From contig CAJFCJ010000119.1 in NCBI GenBank assembly GCA_904063045.1, positions 1-34,792 of the forward strand: a stretch of DNA of 34,792 nucleotides. The letters are read 5' to 3'. Within the stretch, counting starts at the first letter, position 1, and each line of letters opens with the position of its first letter. This document shows positions 8,822 through 20,149 of the stretch, in pieces. Made by a program: the position numbers and the translations under genes. This DNA is from Dimorphilus gyrociliatus (lineage: Eukaryota > Annelida > Polychaeta > Dinophilidae). The notes under the pieces were generated by a model. That model had not been told where the DNA came from. It did no database searches and saw nothing but the letters and a program-made list of their open reading frames with translations.

Positions 8822-9733
8822 ATGTTCGCATTCATAAACATTTATAACTCTCTACTCTCTAATTTATTTTACATTCACTCTAACATCCAATATGTCACAT
8901 GCACTGAATTTGAAGTATCCGGCTCAACTAATGACGAATTTCACTGTATGGATAAATTTTATAATGATATGCATATCTCAGAAAGTGATGATAAATCCGA
9001 AGTAAATACTCTATTAAAAGAGCTTGACCTCCCAAAAAGTGGAGTATGTGCTTTCAAATCTCAAATAATAACATTCTTTTTGAAAGATCTCGACAAAGAA
9101 ACTAGAAAGAGTTACATAAAGACTCTAAAAACACTAAACTATGTTAAAAAAAGTTTATTAATGAAAAACAGTCGTTCTGAATACAACCATAAACTAGAGG
9201 AGTGCCATTACAAAATGGTTAAAGAAGATATTTTAAAGGTTTTAAACATTGAACTACTTCAAGAAATAGAAAAAGTTGCTCTAGAAGGCCCAAAATACAG
9301 AATAAATGGTATCCAAGTAGAAGAAGTATGGTATAAACTATTTATTTGTCAAATTGTTACTCCATTGGATGTCACATGTATGTTTGAAGAGTGTGCTAAA
9401 AACATAGGACAACCCAACGCCCTCAAAGTATTTAACATATTATTATTTGACATTCCTGATGCATCTACTGTTGGTGGAAATACAATTAAAGATCTACGTT
9501 TTATTTTAAAGGAAGAGTATTCTATTCAATCTATGGAAGAAATGTTTGAAGAACCATTTTCTAAGGCATGTAGTGTTTATTTAAGTATTTTTATGTATAG
9601 AAATAAAGAATTTTTCTACCAACAAAGATTTAAAGACCTTAAAACGATTGTCTTTCTTAAAGAAAATGAGGATGTTATTGAAAGATTTTTATTAGATGAT
9701 GGAAAAAGTACAGCAGAATCTTCTTTTGATTAA
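8822..9733 (+). CDS. Unrecognised 303-residue protein, copy 2
   Basis: Same length and same start signal as the gene at 4964-5875. Residues 1-207 are identical, and the nucleotides appear identical over the same stretch. Differences cluster after residue 207: LSNVPD becomes LFDIPD, SMKKMF becomes SMEEMF, PFLKAC becomes PFSKAC and RNTEFF becomes RNKEFF. Most of the base changes are non-silent. Both copies have full-length frames, so both may be made. The function is unknown to me. The possible N-terminal signal sequence (first 25-30 hydrophobic residues) is retained. Confidence 0.78.
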   Translation: MFAFINIYNSLLSNLFYIHSNIQYVTCTEFEVSGSTNDEFHCMDKFYNDMHISESDDKSEVNTLLKELDLPKSGVCAFKSQIITFFLKDLDKETRKSYIKTLKTLNYVKKSLLMKNSRSEYNHKLEECHYKMVKEDILKVLNIELLQEIEKVALEGPKYRINGIQVEEVWYKLFICQIVTPLDVTCMFEECAKNIGQPNALKVFNILLFDIPDASTVGGNTIKDLRFILKEEYSIQSMEEMFEEPFSKACSVYLSIFMYRNKEFFYQQRFKDLKTIVFLKENEDVIERFLLDDGKSTAESSFD

Positions 9734-10173
9734 AAATAATTGATTCTTTATATCTTTTATAATATATCTTTAATATTAGGTTTGATTCTATTAATATATA
9801 CTTTTTTATAGTAAATTGATTCTTTATATCTTTTTTGTATTTTTTTATACGTTTACCGATTCTATTAATATATGATTTTGGGTTGGAGAGATGAGAAACT
9901 CTCATGATTTTAATTCTATCTCGACTGAAATTTATCAATAAAATTTGATATGAAAAATATATATAAGTAGGTTATAGAACTAGAAGTCCAAATACCTTAT
10001 ATTTATATTGAAAGTGAAGCTATTGTAAACTGAATCCTGTGTTAACATAAAAACTATATATCTATCAGGAAATAAGAAGCACAACCTACTCCTATAATAC
10101 TAAGAAAAGAGAAAATAAGGGTGGTTTTTGACAAATTATAACTAAAGTTTTCATAGTAAATAGGCGAAATAAG

Positions 10174-11002
10174 TTAGTATAAAATCATTATGAAGTATAT
10201 TCTAACCTACCTTCTTATAAAAAGAATAAATACTATGAAAGAGGAAGCAGTAGCTGAAATAAACAATATTTACGTTTGAACGAAATGATCATCAGTGTCA
10301 GTCAGCACTAGTTATTTAACCAGAAGGGACTATTAATTGTCGACGTTAAGGTAACTATTCAACTAGTAAAACTGTGTATGCTGTTCCAATAAGAGAGGTA
10401 AAAGTGTGTAAAGGCAGCGACAAATACAATAAGTCAACCGGTGTGTCATCTTTTAATAAAAAAATACTAGATCAGCTGAGGTTCTGGAGGTTTACATAAC
10501 CAATATGGCCTTTAATAATATATTAAGAACAATAATTTAATAGGGATGTTATAATTTCATCAGTAGCAATATATCTCCACCCTCATATTAATTATTTTAT
10601 GGTAAATGAGTTTATTATCTTCTTTTATACCTCTTTTTATGGCTAAGTTTTTATATTCGTCTATTATAAATCTTCTATTAAACTTCTTTTGATATTCTCT
10701 AAAAAATAAATTGAAATTAGATTATTTTGTAATATTAGAAAATGTTTATAAATCTACAACTTATGTATAATTATAGACTATTATCTTATTTTGTAATACT
10801 AAATAAATACTTGAAAAACTATAAAAATGAGAGAATTACGTAAAAACCTACAACTTATGTATAATTATAGACTATCATCTTATATTGTAATTTTTTTATT
10901 CTTTAAAGTTTACGTTTAATATTACAAGATAAGACAATAGTCTATAATTATACATAAGTTGTAGATTTATAAAAAATTAATACGAATTGTATTTATTAAT
11001 TC
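10174..11002. other. Intergenic region with a less A+T-rich patch and hairpin repeats
   Basis: About 10250-10510 is visibly less A+T-rich than its surroundings and has the only GGCAGCG- or CAACCGG-type words nearby, but I find no recognisable gene, tRNA or rRNA in it. From 10750 to 10970 there are two direct copies and one inverted copy of a roughly 45-base element. The rest is A+T-rich with nothing I can name. Confidence 0.5.
10750..10967. repeat. Small repeat family forming a strong hairpin
   Basis: The core TACAACTTATGTATAATTAT occurs at about 10755 and 10849 on the plus strand and inverted at about 10944-10964. In each copy it is followed by AGACTAT and a TCTTAT..TTGTAAT tail. The second and third copies face each other across about 30 bases, so an imperfect 45-bp stem could form just past the 3' end of the LRR gene ending at 11003. 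A degenerate relative occurs near 14362-14400. It could be a MITE remnant or a 3'-end processing structure. Confidence 0.7.
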
Positions 11003-13174
11003 TCAATCACGCAAACGACAATACATGATTATATCTTTATTATTATTCAATTTACGTACTTTTTTAGATATTTCATAATCTCTTTCATCAAAGGTTATTC
11101 CTGTTAAACTTCTTGAATTAGTTAAATCCGTAATGTCTTTGTCTGATAGATCATCAACTCCTATCAAAGAAATACTTTTTAACTTTTGGGAGAGATTGAT
11201 AGAAGAAAAACTACCCTCTATAAATCTGCAACCATTTAATTCAAGATCTTTTAGACAAGGAAGACTGAATATCTTGCTAAGATGTCTATTTTCCATACTA
11301 CTTCCTGGAATACACAAATGTTCTAGCTTCCTTAATTTCTTTATTGCCCTATAACTTCTAATATTGTATCCCGTTAATTTAAGTGACTTTAGATTGACTA
11401 ATTGCTCTATTCCTCTTATACTTATGGTATCGTAAAGTGATAATTCAAGCCATTCTAGATTCTTTAAACTATAAACTAGTTTAAGGTCATCTTGACTTAG
11501 ACGGACTCCACTCAAATCTAAATATTTTAAGCTATTACCTGAACCTATTTTAAAACTCTTTAAATATGTATAGAGTAATTTAATCTCCTTTAAGCTTTTT
11601 ATATTCATCCAAGCTAGAGATTTCATCTCTCTGTTGTAATTCAAATTCAGTTTTCTTAATCTTTGCAAGTTATTTAATTCTGGAAATAGTTTGTTTGGGA
11701 TATTGCATGACTCAAGATCTAATTCTTCTAGACTCTCACATCTAAAAACTTCAGATAGGTCACAGTTAGAAATCATCTTCGAATTATGCTCTCTAGATAA
11801 ATCCAAAATACGTAATTTCTTAAGATTAGTAAGTCCAATTAGTGTGCCTTCCTCTAAGTCGCTTTTTTTGAGTAATAGCTCCTCAATATCTGCTAATGAA
11901 AATAAGATGTCTAAACTGCCCTTCTTTAAATTGTTATCTCCTAAATCCACTTTTTTTAGTTTAGGAAAGCTACCAACTTCTTGTAAAATGTCCATTGAAA
12001 ATTTACATCTATATACCAGTAGAGTTTCGACGTTGCTGCTACATTCAATTTCTTGTGATATTGTATTTTCTTTAAAAGTATTATCATAAAAGCCAGTTAT
12101 ATTGCTTATGTTTAACTTTTTTAGGTGTTTTAATTTGATAATTTCTAACCATTCATCTTTTGTAATTTTAGTTCCGCCAATATAAAGATCAACCAGATTT
12201 TTTAAGAAGAACAAATCCATTATATTTGAAGGATTTTCTATAAATCTGTAGTATGCTAACTCGAAGGTTTTCAATTTACTTAGATTTTTTAATTTATCTA
12301 GATAGGGTCCTGTATGGTTCATATAACTTATTACTAATTCTTCTAGAGCTGTGACTTGTGAAATTTCATCGAAGTCCTTTTCTTTCAGCCATTGATAATT
12401 TTCGATATTCAGAATTTTTAGATTTCGTAGGTTTCCAATTCCTGTAAAACTCATAGTATCAAAAGGACCATATGATAGATTGAGTATTTCTAATGTGTGT
12501 ATCTTATAAATATATTGGTAATCATCTGTATCTATTTTATGAGATTGTAAATCCAAAGATTTTAAAGTTGTAAATTTTGTGAGAGCCTTTACAGAATCTG
12601 AGGATAGCTCACATCTTGATAAATTCAGTTCCCTAATTTTAAGTGTGGAAATTGCCTCTAAATCCTCTGCAGGTATTTGCTTGCACCAAGATAGATTAAG
12701 TTTTTCTAGGTTAATCAAAGATGAAAGATTGGGTCTCCCAATAATACAGACTTGTAAGTCTAACTCCTTTAAGTTTGATAAGTAACTAAACTGTATATTT
12801 GAAAGGTTAATTTCTTTGTTTCTTTCTAAAGTTAATGTTTTAAGTTTAGTTAGCTTGTCTAAGTTGTCAAAACTAGATAAATGACAATCTTTTGCGATGA
12901 GTTCTTCTAGGTTTTTCATCTTTAAATTAAGATTATAAATTTTATTGTGACTAATATTAAGTGATTTAATAGTATTTGATTCATAGTTTAGATCAATTCC
13001 TGTAATATTACAGTTTCTTATATCTAATTTATTCAAGATGGGTAGACAAAGAATTCGATTAAAACACGTTTTAGGTTGTTGTTGATGGCTTGCTTCCACC
13101 AAATGCTCTTTACTTTGCTCGATAGAAGTGCATAGCTTGTAAGCTAAATGAAGAAAAAAAGAATGGTTAAACAT
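11003..13174 (-). CDS. Leucine-rich-repeat protein, 723 residues, putatively secreted
   Basis: The frame is intact and consists almost entirely of LRRs of 23-26 residues with the pattern LxxLxLxxCxI...L..L. Clear units include LKELDLQVCIIG, LEKLNLSWCKQIPAEDLEAI, LEELDLESCNIPNKLF and LKDLELNGCRFIEG. LRR solenoids are protein-binding scaffolds; no catalytic domain is fused to it. The start is supported by CCCC lying 4 bases before the ATG. The N-terminus (MFNHSFFLHLAYKLCTSI) could be a short signal peptide, less convincing than in the paralogue at 28812. Length and repeat pattern match the genes at 15002-17150 and 20150-22325, so this is one family in the same orientation. The partner is unknown; host-facing or spore-surface binding is plausible but inferred. 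Confidence 0.85.
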   Translation of the reverse strand: MFNHSFFLHLAYKLCTSIEQSKEHLVEASHQQQPKTCFNRILCLPILNKLDIRNCNITGIDLNYESNTIKSLNISHNKIYNLNLKMKNLEELIAKDCHLSSFDNLDKLTKLKTLTLERNKEINLSNIQFSYLSNLKELDLQVCIIGRPNLSSLINLEKLNLSWCKQIPAEDLEAISTLKIRELNLSRCELSSDSVKALTKFTTLKSLDLQSHKIDTDDYQYIYKIHTLEILNLSYGPFDTMSFTGIGNLRNLKILNIENYQWLKEKDFDEISQVTALEELVISYMNHTGPYLDKLKNLSKLKTFELAYYRFIENPSNIMDLFFLKNLVDLYIGGTKITKDEWLEIIKLKHLKKLNISNITGFYDNTFKENTISQEIECSSNVETLLVYRCKFSMDILQEVGSFPKLKKVDLGDNNLKKGSLDILFSLADIEELLLKKSDLEEGTLIGLTNLKKLRILDLSREHNSKMISNCDLSEVFRCESLEELDLESCNIPNKLFPELNNLQRLRKLNLNYNREMKSLAWMNIKSLKEIKLLYTYLKSFKIGSGNSLKYLDLSGVRLSQDDLKLVYSLKNLEWLELSLYDTISIRGIEQLVNLKSLKLTGYNIRSYRAIKKLRKLEHLCIPGSSMENRHLSKIFSLPCLKDLELNGCRFIEGSFSSINLSQKLKSISLIGVDDLSDKDITDLTNSRSLTGITFDERDYEISKKVRKLNNNKDIIMYCRLRD

Positions 13175-15001
13175 AAAAGGGGTGTTATTTAAATTCTTTA
13201 TTTAGAAAGTTTTTTTAGATATAATCAATTCCATTAGAGCTTTAAGTATATGAATAAAACTATCAAAAGTAACACAATAAGAAACTGCTTAACTATAAAG
13301 AATTAATAAAAAAACAAGATTATTGATTATTTCTATTTTATCTTTACTTTAAACTAAATAAAGGTTTTCATAATAAACTGTATATAAATTTTTATTTAGA
13401 TTACACCAAGAAAGAATATGTTATGTTATTACTTCATTTGCTTTATAGATAAATAAAATAAATACGGATTTAATTAGAAATGTATTATATTCTATTTCAT
13501 CTCCAATAAGATTTGCGAGTTCTATTAATTCGTCCATGTAAATCCTCTATTCCTAAAAAAAACATTCTTATTGATACTTGGTAATTTCTTCTGTAAAGTT
13601 ATAGGTAGTTTTTAAAGTTGATAAGTAACTTAAAAGCTTCATTATAGATATAATGTATTTAATAAGAAACTAAAGATTGCATTGGATAACACCATCAAAC
13701 TATTTGAAACAAATGATTATAAAAGTTTTATATTTCTAGAGGAACCAGGTGATTAGGAAGTATTTTTATATAGTAAGTAGCGATAATACCTGGTAGATAA
13801 TAATACCTAAGTGATAGTAGCCCCCTGAAATAGCAGTATATCTATTTTAAAACTGCAGGAGTCTCCATTCTACTTTTAAACACTCAAACCATTTTAAAAA
13901 ACAGTATATCATCAATTCAAAATATGTGGACATTATAAAAAATACATCACTTCTTGTTATAAAGTTACTCTATTTAATATGAATATTAGCTCATACGAAA
14001 AGACCAGAAAAAAATATTTCTATTGATATGAAACATAGGAAGATTATTAATAACTGAATATCACATAAAACGAACTTTTAAAACCTCTAGAATATAAATA
14101 GTAATTCAAGAGAAAACCTAAAAAAGAAGTTCGTTAAATTTAAATAATAAGTTTATGAAGAGAAGCTGAATAAGCCTAAAAAACAGTGAAATATTAAAAA
14201 ACAAAATAATAGTAAACAAGAAAAAATATTAATTTGAGCAAAAAAATAAGAATAAGAAGCCTAAAAACAGTGAGATATTAAAAAACGTGTTTTTTAACTT
14301 TTTTATGTAAGCTAGTATTCATTTAAAGAGACTGGCTAAAGTTTATATTAATTTAAAAGGCAAATAGTCTATAATTATTTATTAAGCATAAGTTTTAAGT
14401 AAATAAAGATTTTAAAGTGATGTTAAATTGAGGTTTATAATTTTATTGTTTCATTCAAAGCAAGAAAGTATTATACTTTTTAACTCCCTCCGTGTTTTAT
14501 GTTAAAAAGTATTTAAAAATATAATTTATAAATGCTTATATAAGTAAAAAAAAGTATTTTTTATTTTATAAGAATTCTCAACATGATTGGTATTTGAAAA
14601 AGCTAAAACATAGTTAAATACTGTTTTGATTGGTTAAATCCTATAAACGAATAAATATTGGTATATAGTCAATTTCGTATTATACGATTGGAATTAATTA
14701 AAAACGTGTAAATAAAAATTCATATTTTTAAAGTTTTAATATAGTTTTACATATAATAGCATGCAGAACAAAAAAGGGATTTTATTAAAGAAATAGACCT
14801 AAAATAAATAAATAAATAAATAATGGTTTTAATCAATAGACCACCTATTTACTATGAAAAAACATCGTTTAGTAATTTAAACGATGGGATTTTTATTAAT
14901 TTTTAACCTATTCGATACGATTAAAACAATGGTATTTATTCAAAATTAGCGTACCTTTCTAAAGAATGAATGATAAATAACTTTATCTATTCAACGATAT
15001 T
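13175..15001. other. Gene-free A+T-rich spacer between LRR genes
   Basis: No credible frame is present on either strand. Visible items are an (aaat)n microsatellite at about 14802-14823, an imperfect duplication with the core aacagtgaaatattaaaaaa at about 14173-14205 and 14258-14287, and a degenerate copy of the 10750 repeat core (atagtctataattat) near 14364. The first part (to about 13260) is the 5' flank of the LRR gene starting at 13174. Confidence 0.6.
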
Positions 15002-17150
15002 TTATCTTTCAAATTCAATTTTTTTATCTTCACAATTAAATCGTTCTAATTTATTTCTAATTTCATCACTGAAAGTTATTAAGTCTAAACTTTTCAACAA
15101 CATCAAATATTCTATTTCTTCTTCATTTATATTTTTAACATCTTTTAGGTTAATTTCTTTAAGTTTTTTACTTTTTTGTAATTTACTGAAAAATTCTTCA
15201 TTAACATCGCATTGTATTAAATCTAGCTTTTCTAAACTAGGTAACTTAAGAACAGGGTCATAACAACCTTGCTCTAGTACTTTTGTAGAACTTAGATCCA
15301 AAAACCTCAATCTTTTTAAATTTTCTATACCAATTAAGCTGTCAAGTTCACAACCAGATAAGTTTAGTTCTTCTAAAGCAAAAAGGCCAAACAACGACTT
15401 TAAGTCACTTTTGCCCAACTTGGATGTGCTAAGCTCTAATATTTTGAGATTCTTAGTGTTTTTATTTAAGCCTTCCGGACTGCAATCGGATAATTTTAGC
15501 TCAGTTAACTCTTCTACTTTTAAATTGAGTAGTGATTTTATTTTGAAATTTCCGTGTAGGTTTAACCTCTTCAATGTTTTTATCTGACTAATTTTTATTA
15601 AGGAATCTTCTGTGACATTGCAAAAGGATAGATCAAGCTCTCTTAGTTTTCTTAGGTTAAGTATTTGGTTCAGATCACATTCTTTTATTCTATTATTGTA
15701 GGTTACTCCGCCTATGTTTAATAAAATAAGATTTTCTAGTTGGTTTATTCCCATAAGTGAGTTTTCTTCAAACTGTCCGTCTTTGATTATCAGTTCTGTT
15801 AAATTCAATGTCTCAAACAGCGTTCTTAAATCTTCTTTTTTAAACTTATTTTTACTTAAATCAAGTGTTCTAAGCTTATTCAAGTTACTAATTTGGCTTA
15901 TTGCACCTCCACTTTCAATGTAATTACCAATAATGCTAAGTTCCTCTAGCTCTGTTAGTTCTGCTATATATCCTAATTGAACGTTCGTTAATTTATGTCT
16001 TTGGGAAATTCGTACTCCCCCTAAACATAAAACCTTTAAACTCTTTAGTTTAGTTATATTAATCCAATCTTGACTTCCTATCACACACCGATATAGATTT
16101 AACTCTAATAAACCATTTAAAGCAAAAACACTTTGAATAGAAACTGAATTTAAAAGACGATTATCTTCTAAATCTAGTTTTTTCAAGTTCATATTTTTTA
16201 TATTTTCGATACAATCGTCTTCAGCTTACAGTTGTTTAAATATAACTCCTCTAAATTTTCTAACTTCCTTATATAATTAAACTCTTCTTTATCAATCCAT
16301 TCGGCCCTATTCAACTTTAAAACTTCCAATTTTGTTAATTTATCTATGTCTTCCAAGTTTACTGCCCCCGTATTAGATATATCTAGACATTTTAAATTGT
16401 ATAAACAATATATGTCTTCATAATAAGCAAAATTTATATCATTATAAGATATGTCTAATATTTCAACATTCTTCAAATTTGAGAGTATAGATATTGCTAC
16501 ATCGGTCAAAGAACAGTTATTAAGCTTCAACTCTTCTAAGTTTAATTCTTTTAGCTTTGAAATATCTTCATCATTTAAGTTTGTATTGTCAGACAAGTCT
16601 AAATACCTAAGATTAACTAAGCCGTCAAAGTTAAACGATTTAAGATCACAATCATTTAAAATCAAACTATTAAGATTCTCTAATGAGTTTAATTTTAACT
16701 CAGTTAATTTATTTTTGCTTAAATCCAATTTTTTCAAGTTTGTTAATCTATTTAATTTTCCTGTATTTTTGAGCGAACAATTTCTGGCAATTAGTTCTTC
16801 TAAATCGTATAACTGTATATAATCTATATTAAATATTTTGTTTTCGCTTATATTGAGAATTTTTATATGCTTTGGGATTAAATTTAAAATGTTTTGATTA
16901 AGACTGCAATTTTTAAGGTTTAAAGTCACAATTTCTTTATTAGAAAGAATCATTTCCATGTATTTTCTAATTAAATCTGTGTCTTGATCTATCTTGAAGC
17001 GTTTAGATTCTGAGTATTTATCATTATTATTATTATTATTTACTTAGTTCTCTTTAAAGTCTCACCAACTATAATATTAGGTGAGTTTAAATCTGAGGTC
17101 GCAAGAAATCCAATAATGAATAAAGCGAAAGCTGTAAATATCATAGCCAT
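15002..17150 (-). pseudogene. Leucine-rich-repeat protein gene, two frameshifts (left-arm copy)
   Basis: The start is taken at the ATG at 17150, which sits 2 bases after CCC and begins a good signal peptide, MAMIFTAFALFIIGFLATSD. The longer open stretch up to 17222 has no ATG at its start and is probably leader. The frame first breaks near 17040 (ACTAAGTAAAT, where the right-arm copy has ACTAGAGTAAAT), just before a run of six Asn codons. It continues through 16959-16198, breaks near 16225, and continues from 16192 to 15002. Joined it would be about 716 residues, the same size as its paralogues. The LRR units resemble LRYLDLSDNTNLNDEDI and LEELKLNNCSLTDVAI. Each break is a single base, so read error is as likely as true decay. 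Most of the first third is repeated in the right arm, which ends inside the gene. Confidence 0.75.
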
Positions 17151-20149
17151 ATGGGTTATACATGACAAATATAAAAATGTGACGTAAAAGGAGATACTTT
17201 CCAATAAAAAAGAATATAGCAAGAAAAGTTAATGAAATAAAAAAACACATTTAGTATCTTCCAAAAAGAGTATACCAAAAAAAACAAATTCTTTATGGAA
17301 AACACGTGCCTAAAAAATTTTAAATGTACATTTATTTAGAAGACTATAATAGTTTATACTTTCTTTTTAAAATGTTAGATAATAACAATTTGTTTACTCT
17401 TATTCTTTGCAAGTAAACATGTAAAAAAAGAAGATATACGAATTTAGTTAATAGTGAATTTTTCTCCTTTTTAAAAATATTTTACAATTCCCCTTTTTTT
17501 CTTTTTTGCAGTTTCCCAAAAATTGATTTAAGTTTTTTTAGACTAGAATTCTCTTATTTTTAGACTATAAATTAATGGTTTAAGTTTATTCTCTGATCAT
17601 TTTTTAAAAAATCAGAATTTTTTGTTTCATCAGGACCTTTCTTATATATGCTATTATCATTAACACTATAAATTACAATCTTCTATAAAAAAAGATTCAA
17701 TATATCCAATTTCATTATATTTATTGAATTAAGGCCGATTTTCAATATCAGCCGATTCTTTCTTTTGATAATAGTTTGCGTAATTATTGAATCTTTATTT
17801 TTTTCAAAAGAGACATTTTAAAATCTTGTAATACATTGGTCCAAATGTATGATCACTTGAATAAATGATGACTTGAATGATATGTTCACTTGAGTAAATG
17901 ATGACTTGAATATTAATTCTTTCCAATTCTTCTAAAAACCCCTTTTTTATCGAGACTATCTAATTTTATCTAGAACGTTTAATAAAACTTTGGATTCCTC
18001 TTATTTATAAATAGTATTTTGATATTATTGCAAGACTTTATGTGATTATTAGTATGTGCAATTGCCGATAAATAAAAAAAGCTTCTGTTAAGAATAAATC
18101 AAATTCAAATCTTTAATTATCTGTGCGTTATTTAAATACGCATATTACATATATTTTTAAAACGTATTGGCTTTTGTATTACCAATGAGACTAATTTAAT
18201 AGGGAACAGTTAGTACTCTTTCTTTTAATCTTTTAAATCCGTTTCTACTTCCGAGAAATAACTAAATAAATCAGCACTATAATCATTTTTGGTCCTTTTT
18301 CTTTAATAATTGTATTAAGTAAATTGGGTGTTTTAGGTAGTCTGTGTTGATATTTAATGAGTCATCAGAAATATATTTTTTAAAAGAATATTTACTTTTT
18401 AATCTCTAAAACCGACCGGCTTCTATTAAAATTTAATATTTATAATAATAAATTCGCCCTGATAGTTTATTTTTTTTGTCTGATTAAATAATTTTATCTT
18501 TAATGGTGAGTTTATTAACAATATATTGCTAATTGATTTTATACTGCTTTATATCTTTAATGGTGAATTTATTAACAATATATTGCTAATTGATTTTATA
18601 CTGCTTTGATTCTGGGGATCAGCATATGATACTTAAAAAAATTGTATTTTAAAATTTAATAATCTCTAGTTTAAATTACAGAGACGTAATTTCTGAGCAC
18701 TTTTTTTACGAGGGTAAAAAAGTAACAGTAAGTTTTACTTAGAAGAATAAAAAATGAACGAGATATAGTTGAGGCTTGCTTAATTTTAATATAAAAGACA
18801 AGTATAGAAATCGATAAATAATTATAGCATTTAATCTTTAATATAAAAATAAGTCAATAGTATTCACCATCATTTTATTTATTATATTCACATTAAATCT
18901 ATATCATTTCTAAAGTAATTATTAATCTTAATGTGCAACTTTTCAAATTTTTAGTCTTTATGAATATTTAGAATTTACAATATATTGACGTTATAGAATC
19001 AATCAATGATGTTATATTTATTTTAAGAGAACAAGGTGTTTTAAAAATACAGTATTACTGAGGTCTATACCAAAGTATCATTTTTTTACAAACTGTAAAA
19101 ATAAACAAAAATTATGTTGCTATAAGATGTAATTAACTATCATTTAATAAGTACCAAATACATTTTTCTAATAAAAAAGATAGTTTCTTGAGAATTACAT
19201 GTTATGCTTGAAATTATTACTGAAAAGTACCTTTTGCTGTTGTAGAAATCAGGACTAAATAAATATTATTAATAAATATGATACTAATGAGGCACTAATG
19301 AATAAAAAAAGTCCATTTTTCGTCAAAACAGTATCTCACTATAGATTTGGAATACCAGCCATGGCTTCAAAACCTGTTAAATAATATGTAGACCTGTTTT
19401 AATAGAAAGGTGAGAACAGAGAGTTTTACTACTTCATATGAATGTAGCTGATATAAGAAATAGTAATAGAGAACTTGTCTTTTTCATAAAAAAATAAATT
19501 ATAACTTATTTTTTTTGTAAAGGTATTAATTACTTGATAGATATAATTTTAAACTATATTAATAGAAAATCCATTTTAATCAAAAACAATAAACAGCTGT
19601 AATTCCCTAAATAGACGGATTTTATGACATAATTAATAATTGTTACCTTTAAAATAACCTTTTGCAGAGATGTCCTTTTTTATTACAAACTGTATAACAC
19701 TACTATGTTAAAATTTTAGAGCTTGTCGAGTTTTTTATCACAACTTCATTTAAGCAATGGTTTATAATTAAAACATTATATTTTAAACTGAACCATTGTA
19801 TTCGAAATTTACGTCATAACAGTTTTTAAAAAGTTTGAAAATCTTTTAATGACATATAATTAACTATTTACAATTTAACTTTACTATTTAGATAGAAATT
19901 GAAACCTAATACATGTGTTATAATAAACTAATATGTGTTATAAAAACAGATTCTTAATGATGTCTTATAAAAACAGACTTAAATGTAAAACCAATTTAAT
20001 AAGTAATGAAACCTAATACATGTGTTTTATAAAAACAGATTCTTAATGATGTCTTATAAAAACAGACTTAAATGTAAAACCAATTTAATAAGAGAACATC
20101 CCAATCCCTGTATAAACATTGTTTTTACATAATAGTAAATATTGATAGA
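17151..20149. other. Gene-free A+T-rich spacer, left arm
   Basis: No gene is visible. It holds a 57-bp unit repeated twice at 18496-18608 (core aacaatatattgctaattga), a short duplication around 17848-17912 (acttgaataaatgatgactt), and at 19901-20093 two copies of a unit of 90-107 bp containing acagattcttaatgatgtct. All recur in mirror order in the right arm (30990-33987). Confidence 0.6.

Larger units (their letters stand above)
8546..10173 (+). repeat. Direct repeat, copy 2 (303-residue gene plus flanks)
   Basis: This block matches 4693-6317 in the same orientation and carries the second copy of the 303-residue gene. The ends agree at tttttataattactattta and taaataggcgaaataag. Past 10173 it continues ttagtataaaatcatt, whereas copy 1 runs into a Merlin element, so this copy may preserve the uninterrupted site. 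Confidence 0.9.

Noticed and set aside
10330-10460. cgttaaggtaac suggesting a piece of large-subunit rRNA
   Set aside because: The neighbouring sequence does not follow the conserved rRNA context and no other rRNA word is seen nearby.
14480-14505. ctccctccgt, like the terminus of plant Stowaway MITEs
   Set aside because: No matching inverted terminus or TA duplication was found within a MITE-sized distance; probably chance.
17151-17222. N-terminal extension of the LRR frame beyond the ATG at 17150
   Set aside because: The extension starts only at a TTG, while the ATG at 17150 follows CCC and begins a textbook signal peptide. I treat the rest as leader.
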